A stretch of DNA of 64,000 nucleotides from Methanobacteriota archaeon. Its GTDB lineage: Archaea; Halobacteriota; Methanomicrobia; Methanomicrobiales; Methanomicrobiaceae. The notes beneath the pieces are model-generated. The model had not been told where the DNA came from. It was given only the letters and a program-made list of their open reading frames with translations, and did not search any database. How positions within the stretch are numbered: the first letter of the stretch is position 1; each line of letters opens with the position of its first letter. Shown here one piece after another: positions 1-9,704 of the stretch. The stretch is taken from the NCBI GenBank assembly GCA_016841485.1, contig JAENZA010000001.1:120255-184254 (forward strand), read 5' to 3'. Position numbers and translations under genes: made by a program.

Positions 1-375
1 GCGGATCTCTTCGTCCTCGCCGGATATATGAGACTTCTCAATGACAAAACGGCTGCAAAATTTGCAGGAAAGATGATTAATATTCATCCGTCCCTGCTTC
101 CCAGTTTCACCGGTCTCCACGCCCAGAAACAGGCAATTGATTATGGCGTGAAGGTTGCCGGATGCACAGTACACTTTGTCGACGAAGGTATGGACTCAGG
201 TCCGATCATTCTCCAGAGAGTTGTCGATGTTGAAGAGACCGATGATGAAAATTTACTTGTAAAAAAGATCATGGAACACGAACATCAGGCACTCCCCTAC
301 GCCGTGCAGCTTTTTTGTGAAGACCGGCTCAGTATCAACGGACGCCATGTCCATATTCGTCCAAAAGACGAATAA
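1..375 (+). CDS. purN: Phosphoribosylglycinamide formyltransferase, C-terminal part (truncated by window start)
   Basis: Frame open from base 1 (ADLFVLAGYMRLL...); INIHPSLLPSFTGLHAQKQAIDYGVKVAGCTVHFVDEGMDSGPII is a classic PurN signature. Confidence 0.93.
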   Translation, partial: ADLFVLAGYMRLLNDKTAAKFAGKMINIHPSLLPSFTGLHAQKQAIDYGVKVAGCTVHFVDEGMDSGPIILQRVVDVEETDDENLLVKKIMEHEHQALPYAVQLFCEDRLSINGRHVHIRPKDE

Positions 376-417
376 CTTTCAGGCCTGAAATCAAGAGATA
401 CCAGGAACATACCGGAT

Positions 418-738
418 ATGGGAATACGCAGAAGACGTCCGAAGAAGAATGGCATCGCACTGGAACGTATCGAAATTCTCTTCAGTTGCGCACAGAAGGA
501 ATTTGCCGTTCATCCGGAACTGAGTAAAGACTATGTCGAACGCGCACGCAGAATTGCAATGCGTGAGCGAATCCGCATCCCCAGGACGCTCAAACGTCAA
601 TATTGCAGGAAATGTTCCGCCTATCTCGTTCCCGGCATCAATGCGCGGGTCCGGATTCACAGGGGAAAAATCATCATAACATGCCGTGAATGTGGCAACC
701 AGTGGAGACATCCGGTGGTGAGGAATTATAGGAAATAA
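418..738 (+). CDS. rnp4: Ribonuclease P protein component 4 (Rpp21 family)
   Basis: Zinc-ribbon CRKCSAYLVPG...CRECGNQWRHPV; position in conserved archaeal cluster. Confidence 0.9.
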   Translation: MGIRRRRPKKNGIALERIEILFSCAQKEFAVHPELSKDYVERARRIAMRERIRIPRTLKRQYCRKCSAYLVPGINARVRIHRGKIIITCRECGNQWRHPVVRNYRK

Positions 739-967
739 ACATACTGAACAAAAAGAAGCAAGCCAACTGAAGGCGAGCGTCTGGATTGGAAAAAGCGGCT
801 TATCAGAACATACGATCGATGAAATATGCCGGCAGATACGTGACAACAGGATTGTCAAAGTCAAATGGCTCAGAAGTACTGAAGTGGAACCTGAGGAAGT
901 TGCCCATCTCTGCGCGGCACGCCTGATACAGGTGCGCGGAAGGACCATGGTCCTTGGACGCAGGTAA
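725..967 (+). CDS. YhbY/CRM-domain RNA-binding protein, apparent ATT (725) or ATA (728) start
   Basis: Manual translation: IGNKHTEQKEASQLKASVWIGKSGLSEHTIDEICRQIRDNRIVKVKWLRSTEVEPEEVAHLCAARLIQVRGRTMVLGRR*; absent from the ORF track because no ATG/GTG/TTG start exists; YhbY normally sits between rnp4 and S19e. Confidence 0.82.
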   Translation: MIGNKHTEQKEASQLKASVWIGKSGLSEHTIDEICRQIRDNRIVKVKWLRSTEVEPEEVAHLCAARLIQVRGRTMVLGRR

Positions 968-1073
968 AGGACGATCAGAAAGAGCCGAAGTGGCAAGCTT
1001 CACGAAATATATAAAAGGCACTCCGACCAATATGTAAAGACTGCTACTTGGCATACATGAGAGTGGTTAGTGA

Positions 1074-1523
1074 ATGACAACCGTATACGACATACCCCCT
1101 GAGGTACTCATCCAGAAGGCTGCAGAAGAGCTCAAAGCTATGGAAGCAGTCGAGTCTCCGGACTGGGCACAGTTCGCAAAGACAGGGGTACACAAAGAAG
1201 CACCACCATTTGATGAGGAATGGTGGTACATACGCGCCGCATCTGTACTGCGCCGTATTTACGTTGACGGACCCGTCGGCGTTGAAAGGCTGAGAACATT
1301 CTACGGAGGCAAGAAAAACCGGGGTTCAAACCCGTCTCAGTTCCGTAAAGGAAGCGGCTCTGTACTACGAAAGATAGTACAGCAACTTGAGCAGGAAGGC
1401 CTTATCGGAAACACCCCTAAGGGTCGTGTTATCACTGCAAAAGGCCGTTCATTCCTTGATGGTGTTGCCTTCTCCGTAAAAACGGAGATCGTAGAACAGA
1501 ACGCTGCGCTAGCAAAGTACTGA
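1074..1523 (+). CDS. rps19e: 30S ribosomal protein S19e
   Basis: SVLRRIYVDGPVGVERLRTFYGGKKNRG motif and context. Confidence 0.95.
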   Translation: MTTVYDIPPEVLIQKAAEELKAMEAVESPDWAQFAKTGVHKEAPPFDEEWWYIRAASVLRRIYVDGPVGVERLRTFYGGKKNRGSNPSQFRKGSGSVLRKIVQQLEQEGLIGNTPKGRVITAKGRSFLDGVAFSVKTEIVEQNAALAKY

Positions 1524-1537
1524 TGGGTGTGAGATAG

Positions 1538-1879
1538 ATGGCAGACGACGAGCTTGCGGACCTCCGGCGGAGACGTATGGAGGAACTCCAGCGCCAGCAG
1601 ATGAATCAGGCTGCGGCAGAAGAGGAGATGGCCGCCCGGCAGCAACAGCAGGACGCACAGATCCAGATGATCCTTATGCAGATCCTTGAACCCGAAGCAC
1701 GCGAGCGGTTGAATACCATCAAGCTGACCCGTCCGGATTTTGCACAGGCTGTCGAGCATCAACTCGTCATGCTTGCCCAGAGTGGAAGACTCAGGGGTAA
1801 GATCAATGATGAGATGCTCAAAGGGCTGCTCAAACAGCTGACACCGCAGAAGACCGACTACAAAATTACTCGCAAGTGA
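1538..1879 (+). CDS. DNA-binding protein, PDCD5/TFAR19 family
   Basis: Acidic/Gln-rich N-terminus followed by ILEPEARERLNTIKLTRPDFAQAVE...LLKQL. Confidence 0.93.
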   Translation: MADDELADLRRRRMEELQRQQMNQAAAEEEMAARQQQQDAQIQMILMQILEPEARERLNTIKLTRPDFAQAVEHQLVMLAQSGRLRGKINDEMLKGLLKQLTPQKTDYKITRK

Positions 1880-2469
1880 TGAAGGCCGGAGTGCTCTTTT
1901 CCGGTGGAAAGGACAGTTCCCTTGCTGCCCTCATGCTCTCCCGAGACTATGAAGTCGAACTGAACACATTCGTGTTCAGAGGGGAAACGCCCATCAGGGC
2001 CATTGAGAATGCAGCGCGGGCATTGGAACTTCCATTGAGAAAACGGCTATTTTCAGCTGGACTCCTTGAAACGGTTGTCGATATGATGACATCGAACGGC
2101 TATCCGAACGATGCCATCAATCTCGTGCACAGGAACGCCATCACCTCCCTCGCAAGGGAGAATTACGATGTTATAGGGGATGGAACGCGGATGAATGACC
2201 GCGTTCCTATGCTCAGCCTGCCGGAAGTACAGAGTCTGGAGGCACGGTATGAGTGCACCTACGTGCGTCCTCTGCTTGGATTCGGAAAAGCCGCCGTTGA
2301 CGAACTTGTCGCCCGCCACTTTAATGTGGAATACGGAGAAACAGGTCATATCGAAAACGGGGACTATGAACTCGAAATCCGGGCAGCATTCAATGCACAG
2401 GGTATCGACCCGTACACAGTATTCCCCCCCGGCCACCAGCAGTCTCTGGTGACTGGCAGAAAGGAATAA
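1876..2469 (+). CDS. PP-loop (alpha-hydrolase-like) ATPase, asparagine synthase/DUF71-like
   Basis: N-terminal [12 protein letters not shown]-loop; overlaps PDCD5 stop. Confidence 0.75.
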   Translation: MMKAGVLFSGGKDSSLAALMLSRDYEVELNTFVFRGETPIRAIENAARALELPLRKRLFSAGLLETVVDMMTSNGYPNDAINLVHRNAITSLARENYDVIGDGTRMNDRVPMLSLPEVQSLEARYECTYVRPLLGFGKAAVDELVARHFNVEYGETGHIENGDYELEIRAAFNAQGIDPYTVFPPGHQQSLVTGRKE

Positions 2470-2492
2470 TACCACCACATGGTGAAGGAAAC

Positions 2493-2645
2493 ATGAGCAA
2501 AGTTACAAAGGGCCGCAAGGTCAGGCTCGCAAAGGCATGTGAACAGAATCGTCGCGTGCCTGCATGGGTAATGATCAAAACAAAAAGGAATGTGACATCA
2601 CACCCGCGCCGTCGCAACTGGAGGCGCAGCTCTCTGAAGGTGTAA
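2493..2645 (+). CDS. rpl39e: 50S ribosomal protein L39e
   Basis: Manual translation [50 protein letters not shown]; too short for the ORF track. Confidence 0.95.
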   Translation: MSKVTKGRKVRLAKACEQNRRVPAWVMIKTKRNVTSHPRRRNWRRSSLKV

Positions 2646-2649
2646 GGTT

Positions 2650-2913
2650 ATGGCAGATATCCTCAACGAACAGATCTACATCATTCCTCTCAGGGATGTA
2701 AAAAAAGCCCCTCGCTGGAAGAGGAGTAACCGTGCGATCAAAGAGATCCGTACCTATCTCTCAAAACACATGAAGAGCGAAGATATCAAGCTCGATAAAA
2801 GTATCAATGAGAAGGTCTGGGAACACGGATCCGAAAAACCGCCGCGAAAAATTCGCGTCCGGGCCATGAAGTTCGAGGACGGTCAGGTCCAGGCAGAACT
2901 TGCAGAAGAGTGA
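2650..2913 (+). CDS. rpl31e: 50S ribosomal protein L31e
   Basis: [31 protein letters not shown]. Confidence 0.95.
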   Translation: MADILNEQIYIIPLRDVKKAPRWKRSNRAIKEIRTYLSKHMKSEDIKLDKSINEKVWEHGSEKPPRKIRVRAMKFEDGQVQAELAEE

Positions 2914-2914
2914 A

Positions 2915-3577
2915 ATGACAGATACGATCGACTTTGCAGGCAACGAACATATCGGCGTTTACACCCGTGTATTCGACGATGTTGCATTCGTTCCGCCCGA
3001 AGCTCCTGAAGAGTACATCAGTGCCGTAGGGAGAGAACTCCATGTGGAAGTTGCCGAGACGACGATACAGGGAAGCTCGATAATCGGGTCACTCCTGGTA
3101 GGCAATTCCTGCGGGTTCGTTGTTTCCGGACTTGCTTCAGCACAGGAAATTGAATTCCTGAAAGGTTACCGGAAGGTTATGCTCCTTGAGCGGGGAATGA
3201 ACGCAGCAGGGAATGTCATTCTTGTGAATGATGACCTGGCCGTGGTCCATCCCGATATGCCGGAACGGATTGCAGAGGAGATCTCCACTTTTCTCGAAGT
3301 CCCCGTCCTGATGATGCCCATCGGAGGCGTTGCGACAGTCGGGATGGCTGCAGTTGCGACCAATAAGGGATTCCTCCTCCCACCTCGATCTTCCAGACAG
3401 GAGATCGAGGCGATCGAAGAGTACACCGATCTCCCTGTTGGAACGGGTACGATTAACATGGGATCCAATCTTATCGGAACCGGACTGATTGCAAACTCGA
3501 AGGGATACCTTGCGGGAACAGCAACGAGCGGATATGAGCTTGGAAGAATTGAAGAAGTATTAGGTTTTGTGGAGTGA
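2915..3577 (+). CDS. eif6: Translation initiation factor 6
   Basis: FAGNEHIGVYTRVFDD...GSNLIGTGLIANSKGYLAG; ATG 2915 preferred over upstream in-frame start at 2900. Confidence 0.95.
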   Translation: MTDTIDFAGNEHIGVYTRVFDDVAFVPPEAPEEYISAVGRELHVEVAETTIQGSSIIGSLLVGNSCGFVVSGLASAQEIEFLKGYRKVMLLERGMNAAGNVILVNDDLAVVHPDMPERIAEEISTFLEVPVLMMPIGGVATVGMAAVATNKGFLLPPRSSRQEIEAIEEYTDLPVGTGTINMGSNLIGTGLIANSKGYLAGTATSGYELGRIEEVLGFVE

Positions 3578-3582
3578 TTACA

Positions 3583-3774
3583 ATGACAGAACAAACATTT
3601 GAGGTGCAGGGTGAATACCGTGAACGCGATGCATGGAAACCCTTTACGAAAATCGTTTCGGCCGCTAATGAGAAAGGCGCAGAGGAGCGTATTTTCAGCA
3701 TTATCGGCAGTAAACACCACCTTAAAAGGAATTATATCAGGATAAACGGCATTACTCTGGCAAGTGGTGAATAA
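3583..3774 (+). CDS. rpl18a: 50S ribosomal protein L18a (LX)
   Basis: Short protein FEVQGEYRERDAWKPFTKIV...IGSKHHLKRNYIRI; between eIF6 and prefoldin as in other euryarchaea. Confidence 0.9.
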   Translation: MTEQTFEVQGEYRERDAWKPFTKIVSAANEKGAEERIFSIIGSKHHLKRNYIRINGITLASGE

Positions 3775-4216
3775 CGTGAATGATGTGGACCCTCGAGACA
3801 TCCAGATGCTTGAGCAGTACCTCACGCAGTTCACCCAGCAGGTGGAGGCATATTCCAGGCAGCTTGAAATGCTGCAGGGACGCAGGCTTGAAACAGCCAC
3901 TGCGGCTGAAACCCTGAATACCCTTGCAGGTGAAGAGGAGCCTACCGTCCTTCTTCAGATTGGTGGCGGTGCGAGTCTCAGGGTGAAAATTCTTGATGCC
4001 GACTCCGTCCTTCTGAATATCGGTTCGGACGTTGTTGTTGAGCGTACAAATTCAGAATCAACCGAATATCTCAACAATCGTGTAAAGGAGCTTGAAGCGC
4101 TCGAAAAGAAAGTAGCCGAATCAATTGAACAGGTTCAGAAACAGGCAAAAGAAGTCGCTTCAAGAATGGAGACGGCTTACATGCAGGCCCAGTCACAGAT
4201 GAACCGGGGCGCATAA
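3764..4216 (+). CDS. pfdA: Prefoldin subunit alpha
   Basis: Coiled-coil protein with central LLQIGGGASLRVKILDADSVLLNIGSDVVVER; GTG start (3764 or 3776). Confidence 0.9.
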   Translation: MVNNVNDVDPRDIQMLEQYLTQFTQQVEAYSRQLEMLQGRRLETATAAETLNTLAGEEEPTVLLQIGGGASLRVKILDADSVLLNIGSDVVVERTNSESTEYLNNRVKELEALEKKVAESIEQVQKQAKEVASRMETAYMQAQSQMNRGA

Positions 4217-4229
4217 TGCGTGATCCAGC

Positions 4230-5324
4230 ATGTTTGATTCTCTGAAGTCAAAACTCCTAAATGTCCGGGGTAAGCTGTCGAAAAATATCGAGGAGTCCAT
4301 TGAAGAGACCTCTGCAGGTTCGAAAAAGATCAATGATATTGAATCACCTGCAGGATCTTCTCCTGTAGCCAAACAGCAGGCCCAGCCATCAGAACAACCA
4401 TCTTCAAAAATCGCGGCCAGAAACCAGCACTCTTTTTCCGACAGGGTAAAGACCCTCGTCAAAGATCGTGAAGTAGTCATTTCTGAGAAAAAGATTGAAG
4501 GCACACTTCAGGATCTCGAGATTATCCTTCTGGAAAATGATGTTGCTCTTCCTGCTGTTGATGCTATTTCATCGCGGATGAAAGAGAACCTCACCGGTTC
4601 GACAAAAAAGATTACGCAGTCCGTCGATGCAATGGTCGTAGAGGCGCTCAAAGATGCGCTTCTCGACGTGCTTGGGGATGGATTCTCCCTGACAGGGTAT
4701 ATCGAGACCCACGAACGGCCCGTAAAGATCCTGTTTACCGGGGTGAACGGAGCTGGTAAGACCACCACTGTGGCCAAAGTCGCCCACTATCTCAAAAAGA
4801 ACGGGTACAGCGTTGTTATCGGCTCAGGAGATACCTTCAGGGCGGGGGCAAACGAACAGATGCAGACGCATGCCGATCGTATCGGCATTAAGGTCATCAA
4901 ACACCAGGAAGGTGCTGATCCTTCTGCAGTTCTGTTTGATACTGTCGAGTATGCACGCGCACATGGCATAGATGTGGTTCTTGCAGATACGGCAGGACGC
5001 TTCCACAACCGGGCAAATCTGATGAATCAGCTGGAAAAGATCCGGCGCGTCATGAAACCTGATATTGTAACATACATCGATGAAGCGGTTGCAGGGAATG
5101 ATGCCGTCATCCGGGCTGAAGAATTTAACAATGCGGTAGGGACGGATACAGTCATCCTTACCAAGGCAGACATGGACACCAGGGGAGGTGCCGCAATATC
5201 CATTGCCCACACCATTGGAAAGCCAATCATGTTCCTCGGTATCGGCCAGGGATATGATGATATCATTGCGTTCGAACCAGAGAGGATCGTTGAGGAAATT
5301 CTTGGAGGAGACGACAAATGTTAG
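4230..5324 (+). CDS. ftsY: Signal recognition particle receptor FtsY
   Basis: SRP GTPase motifs [36 protein letters not shown]. Confidence 0.97.
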   Translation: MFDSLKSKLLNVRGKLSKNIEESIEETSAGSKKINDIESPAGSSPVAKQQAQPSEQPSSKIAARNQHSFSDRVKTLVKDREVVISEKKIEGTLQDLEIILLENDVALPAVDAISSRMKENLTGSTKKITQSVDAMVVEALKDALLDVLGDGFSLTGYIETHERPVKILFTGVNGAGKTTTVAKVAHYLKKNGYSVVIGSGDTFRAGANEQMQTHADRIGIKVIKHQEGADPSAVLFDTVEYARAHGIDVVLADTAGRFHNRANLMNQLEKIRRVMKPDIVTYIDEAVAGNDAVIRAEEFNNAVGTDTVILTKADMDTRGGAAISIAHTIGKPIMFLGIGQGYDDIIAFEPERIVEEILGGDDKC

Positions 5325-6637
5325 ACAGATTCAGCACCGGGCTCAAAGATGCGATGAAGAAGCTTGCCGGTAAAACCGTCGTAGATAAAGCCGCAGTTGA
5401 AGAGCTTGTTCGGGATCTGCAGCGCGTACTCATCCAGGCGGACGTGAACGTAAAGCTGGTGATGGACATTTCAAATTCCATCAAACAGCGTTCGCTCGAA
5501 GAACAGCCCCCGGCAGGTATGAGCGTCCGTGAGCATGTGCTCCGGATAGTATACGAAGAGCTGGTCACCCTTATGGGGCCGGATGCCGATGTCAGGCTTG
5601 AACCCCAGACAATTCTCATGGCAGGTCTGCAGGGAAGCGGAAAGACCACCACAACCGGAAAACTTGCCCGTTATTTCCAGAGAAAAGGTCTTCGCGTTGG
5701 AGTGATCTGTGCTGACGTATTCCGTCCCGGCGCATATCAGCAACTCAAGACCCTCTGCGACAAGATCAATGTACCATGTTACGGCGAACCTGGGAAAACC
5801 GATGCCGAAGGTATTGTCAGGCGGGGTACCGAAAATCTCCATGCCACAGAGGTGCTGATTGTCGATACCCAGGGACGTCACGCCCTCGAAGATGAACTTA
5901 TCGATGAGATCATCGCTCTAAACAGGCTTACCAACGCCACCCACCGCTGGCTCGTAATCGATGCAGCACTCGGCCAGCAGGCACGGGAACAGGCACGCCG
6001 CTTTCATGAAGCCATCGAGATCGATGGTGTCATCATCACCAAGATGGACGGAACGGCAAAAGGTGGCGGTGCACTTTCAGCAGTTGCAGAAACCGGCAGT
6101 GGCATTGTCTTTGTTGGCTCCGGAGAGACCATCGAAGACCTTGAACGGTTTGATCCTGACGGTTTTATCTCGCGCCTTTTGGGTATGGGAGATCTCAGGG
6201 CCCTTGTCGAACGTGCCGAAGAGGCAATAGACACCGATGATATCGATGTCAACGCGATGATGAAGGGCAAATTTACTCTCAGGGACATGTACAAGCAGCT
6301 GGAGGCGCTCAAAAAGATGGGGCCTCTCAAGCAGGTTATGGGCATGCTTCCCATGGGTAATGTCGAGCTTCCCTCAGACGCCTTCGATGTCACCTCTGCC
6401 AAGATGGACCGGTTTAAGGTGATCATGGACTCAATGACCAGCCAGGAACTTGACAACCCGACGGTCATCAGCGGTTCCAGGGTTCAACGCATCGCCCTTG
6501 GTTCCGGAACCTCTCCCGAAGAGGTGCGTGAACTAATCAAATATTACAAGACCATGCAGCGTATGATGAAGGGGATGCGCGGCGGTGCCGGTAAATTCAA
6601 CATGCAGCGCATGATGAAGAAATTCGGCGGGATGTAA
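5318..6637 (+). CDS. srp54: Signal recognition particle 54 kDa protein
   Basis: [32 protein letters not shown], Met-rich M domain. Confidence 0.97.
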   Translation: MLDRFSTGLKDAMKKLAGKTVVDKAAVEELVRDLQRVLIQADVNVKLVMDISNSIKQRSLEEQPPAGMSVREHVLRIVYEELVTLMGPDADVRLEPQTILMAGLQGSGKTTTTGKLARYFQRKGLRVGVICADVFRPGAYQQLKTLCDKINVPCYGEPGKTDAEGIVRRGTENLHATEVLIVDTQGRHALEDELIDEIIALNRLTNATHRWLVIDAALGQQAREQARRFHEAIEIDGVIITKMDGTAKGGGALSAVAETGSGIVFVGSGETIEDLERFDPDGFISRLLGMGDLRALVERAEEAIDTDDIDVNAMMKGKFTLRDMYKQLEALKKMGPLKQVMGMLPMGNVELPSDAFDVTSAKMDRFKVIMDSMTSQELDNPTVISGSRVQRIALGSGTSPEEVRELIKYYKTMQRMMKGMRGGAGKFNMQRMMKKFGGM

Positions 6638-6643
6638 GGGCAG

Positions 6644-7225
6644 ATGAAACGATTTATTGTGATCGGCCACAAGGCCCTGACATCCGGAGATTTTTCCCTG
6701 AATGATATGCCAGGAAGCGCAGGGAGGATGGATGTCCTCTGTCGCTGCGTTAACTCCTCGCTATTTCTCTCCCACGATCTTCGCAGAGATGTGGAATGCT
6801 ATCTTGTTCTGCTCGGGGAACCGAATCCACCAAAGACCATCCTGTTCAGCGGCGAACGTGTGCGTTACCTGAATCCCGATGAACGAAGTGCAGGGTCGCT
6901 GATAAAAAAGGCCTTGGGTATAACCTGCAGCGATGAGTTTACCGAATCGACCAAAGGAGTCTATATTCGCAGGGGAGGTCTTGAACGGCTTCTCTCGGAA
7001 TTTCAGGTAGCCCTTCTCGATGAACACGGAGTGGACATCCGAACTACTGATGAACTCCCGGAAGCCTATCTTCTCTCTGATCACATGAATTTTTCAGAAG
7101 GGGAAGAGGATCTCATACGGGATGTACAAAAGGTATCGGTCGGCCCGAAAATTCTTCACGCGGACCATACGATCACCATCATGCTGAATGAAATGGACAG
7201 GAGGGAGAAACCATCGGAGTTATAG
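6644..7225 (+). CDS. trmY: tRNA (pseudouridine(54)-N(1))-methyltransferase
   Basis: MKRFIVIGHKALTSGDFSLNDMPGSAGRMDVLCRCVNSS...LSDH. Confidence 0.92.
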   Translation: MKRFIVIGHKALTSGDFSLNDMPGSAGRMDVLCRCVNSSLFLSHDLRRDVECYLVLLGEPNPPKTILFSGERVRYLNPDERSAGSLIKKALGITCSDEFTESTKGVYIRRGGLERLLSEFQVALLDEHGVDIRTTDELPEAYLLSDHMNFSEGEEDLIRDVQKVSVGPKILHADHTITIMLNEMDRREKPSEL

Positions 7226-8511
7226 AAGATGCCAGGAGAGTACTCGAATACGGCCCAATCTGCGATCATTGCCTTGGACGGTTTTTCGGGAAACGCTCCT
7301 TCGGAATTGCCAACAAACAACGGGGTGAGGGTCTTCGCACAGCACTTGCACTTGAAGATGACATCCCATACTCCCCTGAAAAAGGGGACTGCTGGATTTG
7401 CGGGAATATCTTTGACAATGTCGATGCATGGGCAGACAAAATTATCGATGCTCTCGAGGGAATCGAATACCGGACACTGCTTGTCGGATGCAGAGTTCCG
7501 CCGATGATGGCGGAAAGCGAGGAGATGGTTTGGAGCGATATTGGCCTGAAATCCCCCGAGCCCCTGAAGGCACAGTTCAACCGTGAAGTGGGAAAGATTG
7601 TCACTGCCCGCACAGGAACAGAGGTTGATTTCAAGCGACCGGACATTGTCGCAGTATGCAATATCGATGAGGATTCCGTGGAGGTAGAGATTAATCCTGT
7701 GTTCATCTACGGGAGGTATCGCAAGTTCCTCCGGGGAATTCCACAGACTCGCTGGCATTGCCGCGAATGCAGGGGGAAGGGATGTCCACGATGCAACTTC
7801 ACCGGAAAGATGTATGAAACGTCCGTTGAAGAGCTGATAGGCGCGCGTGTTGTGGAGGAATTTCAGGCAGAAGATGCGATACTCCACGGGGCCGGAAGGG
7901 AAGATATCGATGCAAGGATGCTTGGGACCGGAAGGCCCTTTGTACTTGAGGTCATGCATCCTTTGCGGCAGGGTATCTCTCTCGAGTATCTTGAAGAAGA
8001 AGTCAACCGGCACGCAGACGGAAAGGTCGCCGTCACCTTTGACCATCTCAGCAACAAGCGTGAGGTGGAAACCATTAAATCCGGAAAAGCTCATAAGAAA
8101 TACAGCATTCTGGTAGAAGTCGACGGCGAATTCTCCGTTAATGATATCAAATCATCCCTGAATACCCTGAAAGGTGCTCAAATTTCGCAGCGCACGCCTG
8201 AGAGGGTTTCGCATCGAAGGGCTGACAAGATACGCAAACGGTATGTCATCGACGTTGAGCTTGTGGATGTGGTTGACGGCAAATATGTGATCGAAGTTGT
8301 CGGCGATGCTGGCCTCTACATCAAAGAGCTCATCTCTGGTGACAACAAGAGAACAACACCAAGTCTTACGGAATGCCTCGGGGCACCAGCCCGGGTCGCC
8401 GCCCTGGACGTGATCAACGTTGAAGGGGTGGTTCCGGAGAAGAAGACCGAACAAATGGAGGATAAGGAAAATGGCACATCACAACGGCCCGAGAAAGAAG
8501 ACCAGGTATAA
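7213..8511 (+). CDS. pus10: tRNA pseudouridine synthase Pus10 (apparent ATC start)
   Basis: ORF-track protein starting at 7504 is N-truncated; same frame upstream reads IGVIEDARRVLEYGPICDHCLGRFFGKRSFGIANKQRGEGLRTALALEDDIPYSPEKGDCWICGNIFDNVDAW..., the Pus10 zinc/THUMP region; later MLGTGRPFVLEV, KYVIEVVGDAGLYIKELISGD. Confidence 0.92.
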   Translation: MGVIEDARRVLEYGPICDHCLGRFFGKRSFGIANKQRGEGLRTALALEDDIPYSPEKGDCWICGNIFDNVDAWADKIIDALEGIEYRTLLVGCRVPPMMAESEEMVWSDIGLKSPEPLKAQFNREVGKIVTARTGTEVDFKRPDIVAVCNIDEDSVEVEINPVFIYGRYRKFLRGIPQTRWHCRECRGKGCPRCNFTGKMYETSVEELIGARVVEEFQAEDAILHGAGREDIDARMLGTGRPFVLEVMHPLRQGISLEYLEEEVNRHADGKVAVTFDHLSNKREVETIKSGKAHKKYSILVEVDGEFSVNDIKSSLNTLKGAQISQRTPERVSHRRADKIRKRYVIDVELVDVVDGKYVIEVVGDAGLYIKELISGDNKRTTPSLTECLGAPARVAALDVINVEGVVPEKKTEQMEDKENGTSQRPEKEDQV

Positions 8512-8764
8512 GTTTAAAAAAGCGCTCAGGCGCCGCGGTATTGCACCGGTAACGTCAGTCATACAGAAATTTGATGAAGGACAGAAAGTCCATGTCGTCA
8601 TCGACTCCAGCATCCAGAAAGGGATGCCGCACCGCAGGTTCCATGGAAAGACCGGGACGATTGTGGGACGTCAGGGACGTGCATGGGTTCTTCAGGTCAA
8701 CGATGGCAACAGCGTCAAGACTGTCGTTTCCCGACCGCAACATCTAAAACCCCAAAAATTATAA
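8471..8764 (+). CDS. rpl21e: 50S ribosomal protein L21e
   Basis: MAHHNGPRKKTRYKFKK...RRFHGKTGTIVGRQGRAWVL. Confidence 0.95.
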   Translation: MAHHNGPRKKTRYKFKKALRRRGIAPVTSVIQKFDEGQKVHVVIDSSIQKGMPHRRFHGKTGTIVGRQGRAWVLQVNDGNSVKTVVSRPQHLKPQKL

Positions 8765-8781
8765 TTTTTCCTGTGATTGGC

Positions 8782-9132
8782 ATGAAAGTTAAGGGAATAG
8801 TTAGTGAAGAGAGGATTTCGCTCCCCGAAGTACGTGAGACGCTCCTTGCCGTTGAATCGGCTCGGATCGAATCAGGAAGTGAGATGTCTTATGAACTCCG
8901 CAGGAGTATTGAGCATGCCAATCATCTCTCAAAAACCGATGCGGACAATGCCAGGGCACTTCTTGAAGAGCTCTCCAAGGTGGAAAAGATTAAACCTGAC
9001 ATTGCTTACCGGATTGTCAATATTATGCCAAAAACCCGGGACGAACTGCGGGCAATCTATGCCAAAGAGCGGTTCACCCTGACGGGTGATGAACTCGATG
9101 AGATCATCGACCTTGTTTTAGCTCATTATTGA
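8782..9132 (+). CDS. rpoF: DNA-directed RNA polymerase subunit F (Rpb4)
   Basis: MKVKGIVSEERISLPEVRETLL...KIKPDIAYRIVNIMPKTRDELRAIYAKERFTLTGDELDEII; context. Confidence 0.92.
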   Translation: MKVKGIVSEERISLPEVRETLLAVESARIESGSEMSYELRRSIEHANHLSKTDADNARALLEELSKVEKIKPDIAYRIVNIMPKTRDELRAIYAKERFTLTGDELDEIIDLVLAHY

Positions 9133-9704
9133 GGGTGATTATCTTGCGGTCTGATAAAAAAGAGCTTTATGCAGTCGTTATTGACTTTCTCCCACGCGGA
9201 CGGGTCGAAGTGATCCGTCAGCAGTACAAGCCTGAACCACTTGTACAGGGAGTCGGTAAGGATCAGTTCAAACTTCTGGAACTTGTCCCAAAAGTGAATG
9301 ATATACAACTCCATGATGTGGTGTATATAGGAGACAAGGAACGGGATAAAATTGAGCGGGTCAAACGTCGTGTCGGTTATGAGGATCTTACCCAGACCGC
9401 AAAGATGGAGCTTCCTTTCGCAATCGAAGCTATTGTAAAAGAAGAAGAACAGCGATTTGTTGACTTCTACAACAATGCCGTTCCCATCTCAATCAAGCTG
9501 CATATGCTCCATCTTCTTCCGGGGATCGGGAAGAAACTTCTCCAGGAGATCCTCGATGAAAGAACGAAACAGCCGTTTGAAAATTTCGAAGATATCTCCA
9601 CGCGAATCAAGGCCATTCCGCATCCCGAGCAGATGGTCGTGAAACGAATCATGGAAGAGATTGAAGATCCGGAGATCAAATACCGTCTCTTCACGTCGAA
9701 ATGA
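9129..9704 (+). CDS. DUF655 (helix-hairpin-helix) RNA-binding protein
   Basis: DFLPRGRVEVIRQQYKPEPLVQGVGKDQFKLLELVPK; HhH MLHLLPGIGKKLLQEILDER; TTG start. Confidence 0.9.
   Translation: MRVIILRSDKKELYAVVIDFLPRGRVEVIRQQYKPEPLVQGVGKDQFKLLELVPKVNDIQLHDVVYIGDKERDKIERVKRRVGYEDLTQTAKMELPFAIEAIVKEEEQRFVDFYNNAVPISIKLHMLHLLPGIGKKLLQEILDERTKQPFENFEDISTRIKAIPHPEQMVVKRIMEEIEDPEIKYRLFTSK

Noticed and set aside
3166-3900. 244-aa minus-strand ORF (and similar ones at 391..996, 12275..12949, 40001..40696, 49121..49816, 49940..50647)
   Set aside because: Antisense to conserved genes (eIF6, rnp4/YhbY, hemK, aspS/MetE, RuBisCO, R15P isomerase) with no protein-like features.
7229-7507. 92-aa plus ORF MPGEYSNTAQSA...
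   Set aside because: Out of frame with the conserved Pus10 N-terminus that occupies the same DNA; not a separate gene.
7156-8094. 312-aa minus-strand ORF
   Set aside because: Fully antisense to Pus10, Cys/His/Phe-rich nonsense composition, no recognisable motif; Pus10 is clearly the coding strand.
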